Source: an uncultured Clostridium sp. (GTDB lineage: Bacteria; Bacillota; Clostridia; Lachnospirales; Lachnospiraceae). Taken from it: a stretch of 10,885 nt of DNA. Both the position numbers and the translations under genes were made by a program. Below the pieces are notes generated by a model. It saw only the letters and a program-made list of their open reading frames with translations. It made no database searches and was not told the origin of the DNA. This document shows positions 1-5,937 of the stretch, in pieces (position 1 is the stretch's first letter; each line of letters opens with the position of its first letter). Location of the stretch: assembly GCA_958349075.1 (NCBI GenBank), contig CATWBR010000115.1, positions 1 to 10,885 on the forward strand, read 5' to 3'.

Positions 1-205
1 TATAGCGGATTATGATTTCCTGCTTTGTTTTGTCCAGGGCGTGTCCCATATGGAGCTGTCCCGTAATGTTTGGCGGCGGCATTACGATCGTAAACGGTTT
101 TTTGTCCTTATTTACTTTGGCATGGAAATATTTGCTGTCCAGCCATTTCTGGTAGAGGCGTTCTTCAATATCCGCCGGATTATAATTTTTTTCTAGTTCT
201 TTCAT
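1..205 (-). CDS. valS: Valyl-tRNA synthetase, N-terminal part (runs off the left edge)
   Basis: The first 68 codons of a class I aminoacyl-tRNA synthetase that charges tRNA-Val with valine in the cytoplasm. Visible are the typical ValRS opening (NYNPADIEERLYQKWLD, residues 7-23), the MPPPNITGQLHMGHALD block (42-58) and the class I HIGH signature as HMGH at 52-55. This block is very characteristic of ValRS. The ATG at 205 is preceded by AGGAG about seven bases upstream, which fixes the start. The gene is the third in an operon led by a valine T-box, and no terminator is visible in the 89 bases separating it from the lipoprotein gene. The C-terminal catalytic KMSKS half, editing domain and anticodon-binding domain lie outside the window. 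Slightly unusual is KTKQEIIIRY after the HIGH block, where Leu is more common at the second Lys. Confidence 0.95.
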   Translation of the reverse strand, partial: MKELEKNYNPADIEERLYQKWLDSKYFHAKVNKDKKPFTIVMPPPNITGQLHMGHALDKTKQEIIIRY

Positions 206-219
206 GGGTTTCTCCTTTT

Positions 220-250
220 CTGCTTTTTGTATCTTTACTGCTTTTTGTAT
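220..250. repeat. 13-bp direct repeat just upstream of valS
   Basis: The sequence CTGCTTTTTGTAT occurs at 220-232 and again at 238-250, an 18-bp period. It lies between the lipoprotein stop and the valS ribosome binding site. On the sense (minus) strand it is A-rich. It could be an RNA-level element or simple local duplication; no function can be assigned. Confidence 0.6.
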
Positions 251-294
251 ATTTCCTGATATCATATATCATACGGTTACATATGGGTGGATTG

Positions 295-936
295 TTATGT
301 CTGTTCTTTTTCTATAAAACGACTGGATTCTATCACCTGCATCACTTCCTGTTTCAGGGCTGTCTCCTGTTCTATGGGAAATGCCGATGTAATGAGATAG
401 CCATTCTCTCCGTCCGAAGCCAGATAAAGAAACTGATACATCCCAGATCCGCTTCCCGGATCCGTCATTGTCATGCCCAGCCCAGCCAGTTCTGCGCTGA
501 CTTCACGGATATCCTTTTTTTGTATATCCGGATATTCTTCTTTTAATGTCTCCACATAACCGTCTGCAAAGGATGTCTGAAAATCTTTAATCATGTCTTC
601 CGTAAGGCCCTCGGTGGGAGAAAATGAAATATGGACGCTTCTGTTTTCCAGGAGACTCAGCTCCCATGAATCCTCGCTGTCACTGATCTGCCACCTTGCC
701 TCATCGGCCTCAACGGTAAATCTGCCGTCTCCGCCCATGTACGTTCCGTTCTCCAGCGTCCCCGGCACCTGTGCGGCTGCCCTTTTAAAAACAGGCCCTC
801 CCCCCCGGCATGCTGTAAACATAATAGCTGTCATAATCATAGCAGCCACCACGGCAAATCTTCTCCCCGCGCATACTGCGGCCGTTCTTCTTCCTGCTGT
901 CCGGCTGTTCCCAGCCATCCGGAGTTTATCTGCCAT
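295..936 (-). CDS. Predicted lipoprotein of unknown function
   Basis: A 213-aa protein with a lipoprotein signal: basic residues (RRT, GRR) around 16-26, a hydrophobic stretch at 27-40 (FAVVAAMIMTAIMF) and a lipobox-like FTAC with Cys43. Lipidation there would anchor it on the outer face of the membrane. The remaining ~170 residues look like a compact alpha/beta domain. It starts with a GTYMGG...FTVEADEARWQI strand region, has a helix around the TEDMIKDFQTSFADGYVETL stretch, and ends in SAFPIEQETALKQEVMQVIESSRF. This resembles small lipoproteins that monitor or bind something at the cell surface, but no family is recognised with certainty. The start is supported by AAGGAGG seven bases before the ATG. 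It lies 20 bases after the 63-aa gene and 89 bases before valS, so it is probably co-transcribed with both under the valine T-box. Confidence 0.85.
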   Translation of the reverse strand: MADKLRMAGNSRTAGRRTAAVCAGRRFAVVAAMIMTAIMFTACRGGGPVFKRAAAQVPGTLENGTYMGGDGRFTVEADEARWQISDSEDSWELSLLENRSVHISFSPTEGLTEDMIKDFQTSFADGYVETLKEEYPDIQKKDIREVSAELAGLGMTMTDPGSGSGMYQFLYLASDGENGYLITSAFPIEQETALKQEVMQVIESSRFIEKEQT

Positions 937-956
937 CTGACGCCTCCTTGCCGGTA

Positions 957-1148
957 TTACATCTGTTTCCTTACAATGCGGTATTCATCGTTTGTCTGAT
1001 AGTAAGGGCATACAAAGCGCTGATTTCCCAGGAATGACGCCATTTCATCTTCATCCAGATCCGCCTCACAGACGTAATAACCATATTCCTCATCATAAAT
1101 ATAATTACCACAGGATTCACAGCTCTGTAATCCTCCCTGTTTTTTCAA
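957..1148 (-). CDS. Small Cys-rich protein, DUF6472-like
   Basis: A 63-aa acidic protein with CESCGNY at 10-16, a third Cys at 27, a DLDEDEMASFL segment at 31-41, a CPYYQ at 47-51 and a DEYRIVRKQM tail. The pattern matches my recollection of the small DUF6472-type family common in clostridia; this is from memory, not a search. CxxC plus two further Cys suggest a small zinc-binding fold, which is inference. The start is a TTG at 1148, preceded by AGGGGAGG with a seven-base gap; no in-frame ATG would keep the conserved Cys region. It is the first gene after the T-box terminator. Its function is unknown, and its position would place it under tRNA-Val control. Confidence 0.8.
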   Translation of the reverse strand: MKKQGGLQSCESCGNYIYDEEYGYYVCEADLDEDEMASFLGNQRFVCPYYQTNDEYRIVRKQM

Positions 1149-1207
1149 GCCTCCACCTCCCCTGTTTCCTTACCGCGCAGTGTGCATCCTGCCCGGAGGG
1201 CTTTTTC

Positions 1208-1235
1208 ATATCATAGGAACACTTTCCTATGATAT
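1208..1235 (-). repeat. Perfect 12-bp hairpin after the T-box terminator
   Basis: ATATCATAGGAA at 1208-1219 and TTCCTATGATAT at 1224-1235 are perfect inverted repeats around a 4-base loop. On the transcribed minus strand the stem can be lengthened by one G-U pair and five A-U pairs. The extension uses the same U-tract (1236-1241) that ends the T-box terminator. Such a stem could form only in read-through transcripts, where it may protect or process the mRNA 5' end; that role is inference. Confidence 0.75.
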
Positions 1236-1272
1236 AAAAAACGCCCCTTGCATAATCACTATGCAAAGGGCG
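1236..1272 (-). terminator. Intrinsic terminator of the T-box leader
   Basis: On the minus strand a 12-bp stem (arms 1261-1272 and 1242-1253, one G-U pair) closes a 7-base loop and is followed by six U residues (1236-1241). It sits directly downstream of the T-box sequence. It is the terminator expected to compete with the antiterminator when tRNA-Val is charged. Confidence 0.93.
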
Positions 1273-1510
1273 AAATATCTTCCGCGGTACCACCTGGCTT
1301 CTGCCGTATCACAAATAGTTCTCCGGCAATCTCATTGAGTCTTTTAACGGTGACCGGCCGTGACTCCCTACTTGCGTCCTGCTTTGGGGAACCCCGCTCC
1401 GAAGCTACCTTCCATCCATACTTTCCCTGAACAGCCTCTCAACCAGTGGACCGTTCTCTCTGTCGGGGTTATGCATGTACTCCTCTTCTTCACAGCATTT
1501 TCTTATATAC
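1236..1510 (-). promoter_or_regulatory. T-box riboswitch, valine-specific (GUA specifier)
   Basis: A tRNA-sensing leader of about 275 nt. The diagnostic T-box GGUGGUACCGCGG lies at 1282-1294 on the minus strand, just before the terminator stem. It is the sequence whose bulge pairs with the NCCA end of uncharged tRNA. The upstream stem I region shows AGAGGAGUA near 1480 (S-turn/K-turn type sequence) and the stretch GGAAGGUAGCUUCGGAGC around 1395-1412. Reading this with the usual purine after the specifier gives GUA (complement of 1406-1408), a valine codon. This agrees with valS in the operon. Uncharged tRNA-Val should stabilise the antiterminator and allow transcription of the 63-aa gene, the lipoprotein gene and valS. 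The 5' end is set from the promoter. Class and T-box are certain; the exact specifier register is a strong inference. Confidence 0.93.
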
Positions 1511-1523
1511 TATGATATCATAG
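1510..1523. repeat. 14-bp perfect palindrome over the T-box promoter -10
   Basis: CTATGATATCATAG is a perfect palindrome that contains the -10 hexamer of the leader promoter. Its half ATATCATA recurs at 1208-1215 and 266-273. It may be an operator or simply a consequence of the TATGAT hexamer. Confidence 0.6.
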
Positions 1524-1545
1524 TGGGTTTCGGGCAGATTGTCAA
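1517..1545 (-). promoter_or_regulatory. Sigma-A-type promoter of the T-box/valS operon
   Basis: On the minus strand TTGACA (1545-1540), a 17-bp spacer and TATGAT (1522-1517) form a near-consensus vegetative promoter. The predicted transcription start is close to 1510, immediately upstream of the T-box stem I. The MITE-like element ends 34 bases further upstream. Confidence 0.9.
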
Positions 1546-1572
1546 GCCGGTATGGGATTTTTTCAATTGTTC

Positions 1573-1748
1573 TTATCGGGTTACTGTTCACTGGTAATAT
1601 CCCGCGAGGTGTTTTCGCGCGTAGTATGCGTGAAAATCCCGAATTAAACAGCGCGAAATAGCGTTTTTTGCCATTTCTGTGCATCGCGAAGCGTGTTATT
1701 GTTCGCAGCACGCTGTTTCTAAGCGGGGTGTGAACAGTAACCTTATCG
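1573..1748. mobile_element. MITE-like element with terminal inverted repeats and target duplication
   Basis: The element body is 1579-1742 (164 bp). Its ends are perfect 13-bp inverted repeats, GGTTACTGTTCAC at 1579-1591 and GTGAACAGTAACC at 1730-1742. Both ends are flanked by TTATCG (1573-1578 and 1743-1748), which looks like a 6-bp target site duplication. Inside are smaller inverted repeats, including CGCGA/TCGCG at 1603-1619 and AGCGTG/CACGCT at 1690-1695 and 1709-1714. There is no transposase and no convincing reading frame, so it would be a non-autonomous element moved in trans. It sits in the intergenic space between the cassette end and the T-box promoter. The first 30 bases of the left end region are related to 10796-10825 (25 of 30 identical). 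Confidence 0.8.
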
Positions 1749-1759
1749 GTTCATCCCTT

Positions 1760-2902
1760 TCAGAATGAATCCGAGGACATGTCGCCGCTGTCTGAAGAAT
1801 CATCAGGTATGTTAATTTGTATGAACCTGGCTGCCGCATCGCCGGGCTCCGGAATCGCGCTACGGACGGCTAGATCATCAAAGTCAATATGATTGCACTC
1901 TGTCCACTTGTCAAAAAAATTCTGCACTGTAGCTACGGGACTCCGAAGTTCAAAGACTACCGGCGGGTTGTCATGGCCGCCCATACCGGGCATGACCCTC
2001 AAACTGTCAATATGGCCCCACTTGCTTGCTTGCGTTTCAACATCCTTCCAAACTTCCTGGAGCTTTACGTCGGCTGCCCACTCTACATACACTTTCACAA
2101 TTTGCCCGACTGTCCCACTATACATTCCCCATAAATCACGCAGGCTGCTCCGTGGCATAATACCCCATTTGTTTTTTGTAATCTGATCCGTGAAGGACAT
2201 GGTGCCCCCCGCTTCATCCTTTATATCGCTGTGCTTTTTCATCACGCAAAGAGCATAATTCACCGCTTTCACAATTTCCCGTACCTTATCACTAGTTCCG
2301 GTAAAATAACCCCGTACCTGCTCTTCTATGTACTGCTGACTAAATTGCTCCGGATCATACCAGTCTGCTCCGAAGATTTTCAGAAACATATCCGCTCTCG
2401 AGAGCGGCATTCCCAGGCTTATCTGACAGGAACCCTGGCCGCCCTTATTGAAAAACGGCATATCATCCACCAATGTCCGGATTGTATAATTTGAGAACAG
2501 CCCAGGCTGGGTTAATTTCCACGTGTCAAACAGTTTTTCAAGGGAAATTTTAGGCACGCATCGATTATCATAATGTTTGAAAAAATCTATAAAAAAAGCA
2601 ATCAGAATTCCGTTCTCCGTCTGTACTATCTGATTATTCGGATATTGTCTGCCAAAGAGAATGGGTTCACTGACCAGTTCAAGTGTCTGTACGTCCCGTA
2701 CATCACCGATATCGCCATGGATTGTAAGGGCAAGGCTGCCGTCCGGCCTTATCAATTCGATAAACGGTTCGCTGCCCCTTGAATGGCCGGGCAGAAACCG
2801 GATTCCCGAACTAATTTCCAATTCCACTCCAAATGACAATACATCCTCATTATTCAGAAACTCAATAACCGGATTATTTAATTTTTTCTGCTCTTCTAAC
2901 AT
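1760..2902 (-). CDS. Unknown cassette protein with amidoligase-like motifs
   Basis: A 380-aa cytosolic-looking protein without signal peptide or membrane segment; last gene of the cassette. I see FGVELE at 24-29, RPDGSL at 52-57, LELVSEPI at 74-81, a GSCQISLGMPL strand at 157-167 and VVFELRSP at 315-322. The order of acidic GVExE strand, DGSL, ELVSxP and a C-terminal xFExR is like the ATP-grasp-unrelated amidoligase / glutamate-cysteine-ligase-like fold. However, the usual HVH at the third block is replaced by CQI, so activity is doubtful and the assignment is tentative. The tail (371-380) is Ser/Asp-rich. The start at 2902 is chosen because AAGGAGG lies eight bases upstream; a longer frame from 2923 would put that Shine-Dalgarno inside the gene. 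It follows the 547-aa gene by 51 bases with no terminator between them. No clear terminator follows its stop. Confidence 0.8.
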   Translation of the reverse strand: MLEEQKKLNNPVIEFLNNEDVLSFGVELEISSGIRFLPGHSRGSEPFIELIRPDGSLALTIHGDIGDVRDVQTLELVSEPILFGRQYPNNQIVQTENGILIAFFIDFFKHYDNRCVPKISLEKLFDTWKLTQPGLFSNYTIRTLVDDMPFFNKGGQGSCQISLGMPLSRADMFLKIFGADWYDPEQFSQQYIEEQVRGYFTGTSDKVREIVKAVNYALCVMKKHSDIKDEAGGTMSFTDQITKNKWGIMPRSSLRDLWGMYSGTVGQIVKVYVEWAADVKLQEVWKDVETQASKWGHIDSLRVMPGMGGHDNPPVVFELRSPVATVQNFFDKWTECNHIDFDDLAVRSAIPEPGDAAARFIQINIPDDSSDSGDMSSDSF

Positions 2903-2953
2903 AATGTTTTCCTCCTTATTCATTTCTTATTAGTTTTTTACTGCCGCATACAC

Positions 2954-4597
2954 TTACAATTTAGGTATACTTGTCTCTACCGGACATCCGTCCCAATCCA
3001 AATGGTGGATAACGCAATCCGTATGAAATTTATTTTCGTTTTCTCTCGGATAGTGATAAAACAGACCGTTGTAATACGCGCAGATATAGCAGGCGCCCCC
3101 CGGTACGGTGTAACAAAATCCCTGGATCAGCCGATTGCTGCCATTCTTCTGATTTACCTCATAGAGCGCTCCTCTGTGCAAGGCCACCTCCTTTGCGCGC
3201 CCCTCCCAGTCCAGATACTGCAGGGTACCGCTGTGATAAAAATCCGCGCCGTTGTCATCCGGCTGTGTTTCGGCCCCCAACCGGAGCTTTAGTCTGAACA
3301 TCCGCTCGCTGATCCCGGCTCCCAAAACATCCTGCCGGGTGTGGCGCAGGCGGGCCGTTTTCTGAAACAGGCGTTCCGGCCGCTCCGTAAGCGCAGGCGC
3401 TCCGTGCAGCAGACGGTGCGACATCATAGTCGCGCCGAAGTAAGGCAGCAAAGTACTCTCATAGGCCCAGTCATACCCCGTGATATAATGAAGCTCCGAA
3501 TTGATCTGAGCGGGCAGGGATAGTCCCTCCTGGAAATGATAGATCAGGTTTCCCAGAATAACAGCACTCCATTTCGTCATGTCCGGCCGCAGATAATCAA
3601 AACTGAAGCTTTTGCTCCTGCCATCCCAATCCCCGGCCGTCGCCTCCGGACGGTTTTCATTTCTCAGATAAGGAATATTGTCGAGCAGAACCAGCTTGCA
3701 GAATTCCTCTTCCCAGTTTTTAAAAAAAATCAGGTTGGAAGGGTGTGAGGCTCCGTCCGCATCACGTTCATGGACAAACCAGGTGATATTTCCCCAATCC
3801 ATTATTTTTGCTGTCTGGACACGTTTATCCCAATCTAAAAAGCAGAGCCGGCTCTCATCCTGCAAATCCCCCCTCTTCTCTATGTCCGGGCAGAGAACAG
3901 GAAATTCAGGCCAGTTCCCGCACTCTTCCGGTTCTAATTTCCGATGCTTCAGTTTTCCATGTTCTAATGTGGTTCTAAAAGGGATATGGGAACACACGTG
4001 ATCAATATTCTTCATTCCAGCCGGATGAAGAATATCCCCCTCTTTATAAACAGTCAGCTCGCCGGCGATAATCCGGAGCATCCATCTTAAGCCGTCCGGA
4101 GAAAGAAAGCGCAGGGAATCGGCAACCTCCTTCGCATTTGTGTCCATTGACGTCAGTTCAAACAGCAGGGTTTCTTCCGACGGCTCCCTATCCCAGTCGG
4201 TGACATAATCATCCAGTTGCAGCCGTCCTAGGTCCAGATCCAGGGCAATTCCTGCATGAATCATCGCTGACTGGCTTTCCAGCAGCATCTCACCCAATTC
4301 TAATTTTGACTGCAGCGCTTTTTTTTCTTTTGCTTTCAAGTCTTTCTCAATTTCATTGATTCGTTCCAGTTCCAGCCTGTAACTTGCCGACTGGGCGGAC
4401 GGCAAATTATCCCTGAGACGCTTTTCCAGCTCCCTGCGCCTTGCCGCCGGCTTTGCATCCATGCTGAAATAACAATTGAGAGCCGTTGCGTAATAATCAT
4501 GAAGCCTGGAAGCCGCATAAGCCTGTTCCATCTGTTTATAAAACAGGCTCCTAAGCTCCAGCCCGTTTGCTGCATATACATTGTCTTCAGAATCCAT
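2954..4597 (-). CDS. Unknown cassette protein with repeated Asp-Trp-Asp motifs
   Basis: A 547-aa protein I cannot assign. Residues 10-125 are predominantly helical with a charged coiled-coil stretch (50-105, ELEKRLRDN then EIEKDLKAKEKKAL). The rest looks beta-rich and aromatic. A motif of the form (hydrophobic)-L-D-W-(D/E) recurs: CFLDWDKR at 252-259, QYLDWEGR at 460-467 and HHLDWDGC at 531-538. There are also DWDGR at 323-327, TDWDRE at 133-138 and MDWG at 266-269. Such spacing suggests beta-propeller-like or lectin-like repeats, which is inference. There is no signal peptide or transmembrane helix. The ATG at 4597 has GGAGG ten bases upstream, overlapping the end of the preceding gene (gap 19 bases), so translation is probably coupled. 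It is the third gene of the cassette, between the two paralogous helical proteins and the amidoligase-like protein. Confidence 0.82.
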   Translation of the reverse strand: MDSEDNVYAANGLELRSLFYKQMEQAYAASRLHDYYATALNCYFSMDAKPAARRRELEKRLRDNLPSAQSASYRLELERINEIEKDLKAKEKKALQSKLELGEMLLESQSAMIHAGIALDLDLGRLQLDDYVTDWDREPSEETLLFELTSMDTNAKEVADSLRFLSPDGLRWMLRIIAGELTVYKEGDILHPAGMKNIDHVCSHIPFRTTLEHGKLKHRKLEPEECGNWPEFPVLCPDIEKRGDLQDESRLCFLDWDKRVQTAKIMDWGNITWFVHERDADGASHPSNLIFFKNWEEEFCKLVLLDNIPYLRNENRPEATAGDWDGRSKSFSFDYLRPDMTKWSAVILGNLIYHFQEGLSLPAQINSELHYITGYDWAYESTLLPYFGATMMSHRLLHGAPALTERPERLFQKTARLRHTRQDVLGAGISERMFRLKLRLGAETQPDDNGADFYHSGTLQYLDWEGRAKEVALHRGALYEVNQKNGSNRLIQGFCYTVPGGACYICAYYNGLFYHYPRENENKFHTDCVIHHLDWDGCPVETSIPKL

Positions 4598-4616
4598 AGT
4601 CTCTGTCGCCTCCTTT

Positions 4617-5906
4617 TCAAAGATTTGCCTGCTCTATTTCTTTCTGGATTTCCCCCAGCATGGTTCCAATCCGTTCCCCGGCAACTTCACGGGCCTCCTT
4701 CTCCTCATAAAGCTCCGCAATCCTCTTATTGATAAAATCCATGGTATCTCTGTTTCCTGATGCATATTCGGAACAAAGAAGCCGGAGAGCCTGCCATTTA
4801 CAGATATATCGAAACATCTGCCTCCGGAAGAAATCCCCTGTGTATATGGCAGCACGCTCCTCCACTCCATCATTCGCCATCTCTTTATGAAACCACTCGA
4901 GCAGTCCAGGCTGTGTAAGCGCCTCACAATAAGACAGCACCCCCTGCCAAAACATATAAATTTCTTCCAGGGACAGCCATGCGCGCTGCATTGCCGCGGA
5001 AGCATAGCACAGGGTCTCGGCTGCAAAAACCGCATCGTCGTGCTCACGGCCGCCCTGTTCCATCAGTTCCGTCAGCCTTTTCAGGGACTGCCTGTTGGCA
5101 TTTTCCTGTTTTTCAAGCTCCCGGACCGCATTCTCCATCTCCCTGGCGGCATCCATATGGCCGTGAACGATATCCCACTGCCGAATTTCCTCTGCACTTC
5201 CCTTGACTTTTCCAAACAGCCCGAAAAAAGTAGTAAATATTTTTGCAGTACGAAGTTTCTTTACATTCTTTTCTGCTTTCGCGGCTGCATCCAATTCCCG
5301 GTTTCTCAGTTTTAATCGCTGCTCAACCATCTCCTGCAGCGTATGTATCTTGTCATTTAAGCCGGCGCTCTCCGCCCGATAGTTAAGAACTGCTCTCTTA
5401 ATTTCGGCGGCCCGCTGCATGGATGTGTTTTTTTCCTGTACCGTATCGGCCATCAGCCTTACCGACTCGTTGGACAGACGGCCAAAGGAAACAGCCTGTG
5501 CTTTTGTTATGCCGGCGGCAGACTGGGCCCGGTGCATTATCTCCCCGATACCTTTAAGAGCCGCCGTCTCCTCCCCACTGCACAGCTTGTCATAGACATC
5601 TATCATAAGCCGGATAATAAATCCGGCCTGCTCCTCCACCGCTCCTGCACATAGAAAACTTTTACGGCAATGGGAGGAAACGGCATCCCGAAGCCGTGAC
5701 ACCCTTCCCCTCAGCTCGTTTTGATACAGCACATGAAAGGCAATCGTCAGCATCTCCACCGTTGAACGAATATTATCATCCGCCTGCCGGAAATTGACCA
5801 GGGGGCTTATTATCTCCTGTTCCTCCGAGACGGCGTCCAGAACCATCTGCCGTGGAAATCCCATCAGCTCCACCACATCCCCCTGCCAGTTATTCTTAAG
5901 TTCCAT
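4617..5906 (-). CDS. Helical protein, paralogue of the 567-aa protein; pore-forming-toxin-like topology
   Basis: A 429-aa, almost wholly helical protein. It shares with its upstream neighbour EIISPLV (31-37; EEISPVI there), LTIAFH at exactly 53-58 in both, YASAAMQRAW..LEEIYMFW (301-320), and an aromatic helix FRRQMFRYICKWQALRLLC (360-378). The middle (150-290) is long coiled coil interrupted by a short apolar segment, KIFTTFFGLFG at 222-232. Two long helices around a small hydrophobic head are typical of alpha-helical pore-forming toxins (ClyA/Hbl/XaxA-YaxA type). No direct sequence signature of those families is recognised, so this is topology-based inference. The short apolar segment would fit the less hydrophobic partner of a two-component toxin. 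There is no signal peptide. The ATG at 5906 has AAGGAGAGGGAG upstream, and the preceding gene ends 31 bases away. Confidence 0.85.
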   Translation of the reverse strand: MELKNNWQGDVVELMGFPRQMVLDAVSEEQEIISPLVNFRQADDNIRSTVEMLTIAFHVLYQNELRGRVSRLRDAVSSHCRKSFLCAGAVEEQAGFIIRLMIDVYDKLCSGEETAALKGIGEIMHRAQSAAGITKAQAVSFGRLSNESVRLMADTVQEKNTSMQRAAEIKRAVLNYRAESAGLNDKIHTLQEMVEQRLKLRNRELDAAAKAEKNVKKLRTAKIFTTFFGLFGKVKGSAEEIRQWDIVHGHMDAAREMENAVRELEKQENANRQSLKRLTELMEQGGREHDDAVFAAETLCYASAAMQRAWLSLEEIYMFWQGVLSYCEALTQPGLLEWFHKEMANDGVEERAAIYTGDFFRRQMFRYICKWQALRLLCSEYASGNRDTMDFINKRIAELYEEKEAREVAGERIGTMLGEIQKEIEQANL

Positions 5907-5937
5907 AGCTCCCTCTCCTTTTTACCCGCTGGGACGG

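Noticed and set aside
268..296. Possible separate valS promoter with TATGAT at 268-273 on the minus strand
   Set aside because: No acceptable -35 at 16-18 bp spacing; the hexamer is part of an AT-rich repeat, so it is kept only as a possibility.
1490..1711. 73-aa reading frame on the minus strand
   Set aside because: It spans the inverted-repeat element and the T-box promoter, has no good ribosome binding site and is not a plausible protein.
2903..2923. Seven-residue N-terminal extension of the amidoligase-like protein
   Set aside because: The AAGGAGG Shine-Dalgarno for the ATG at 2902 would lie inside the coding region.
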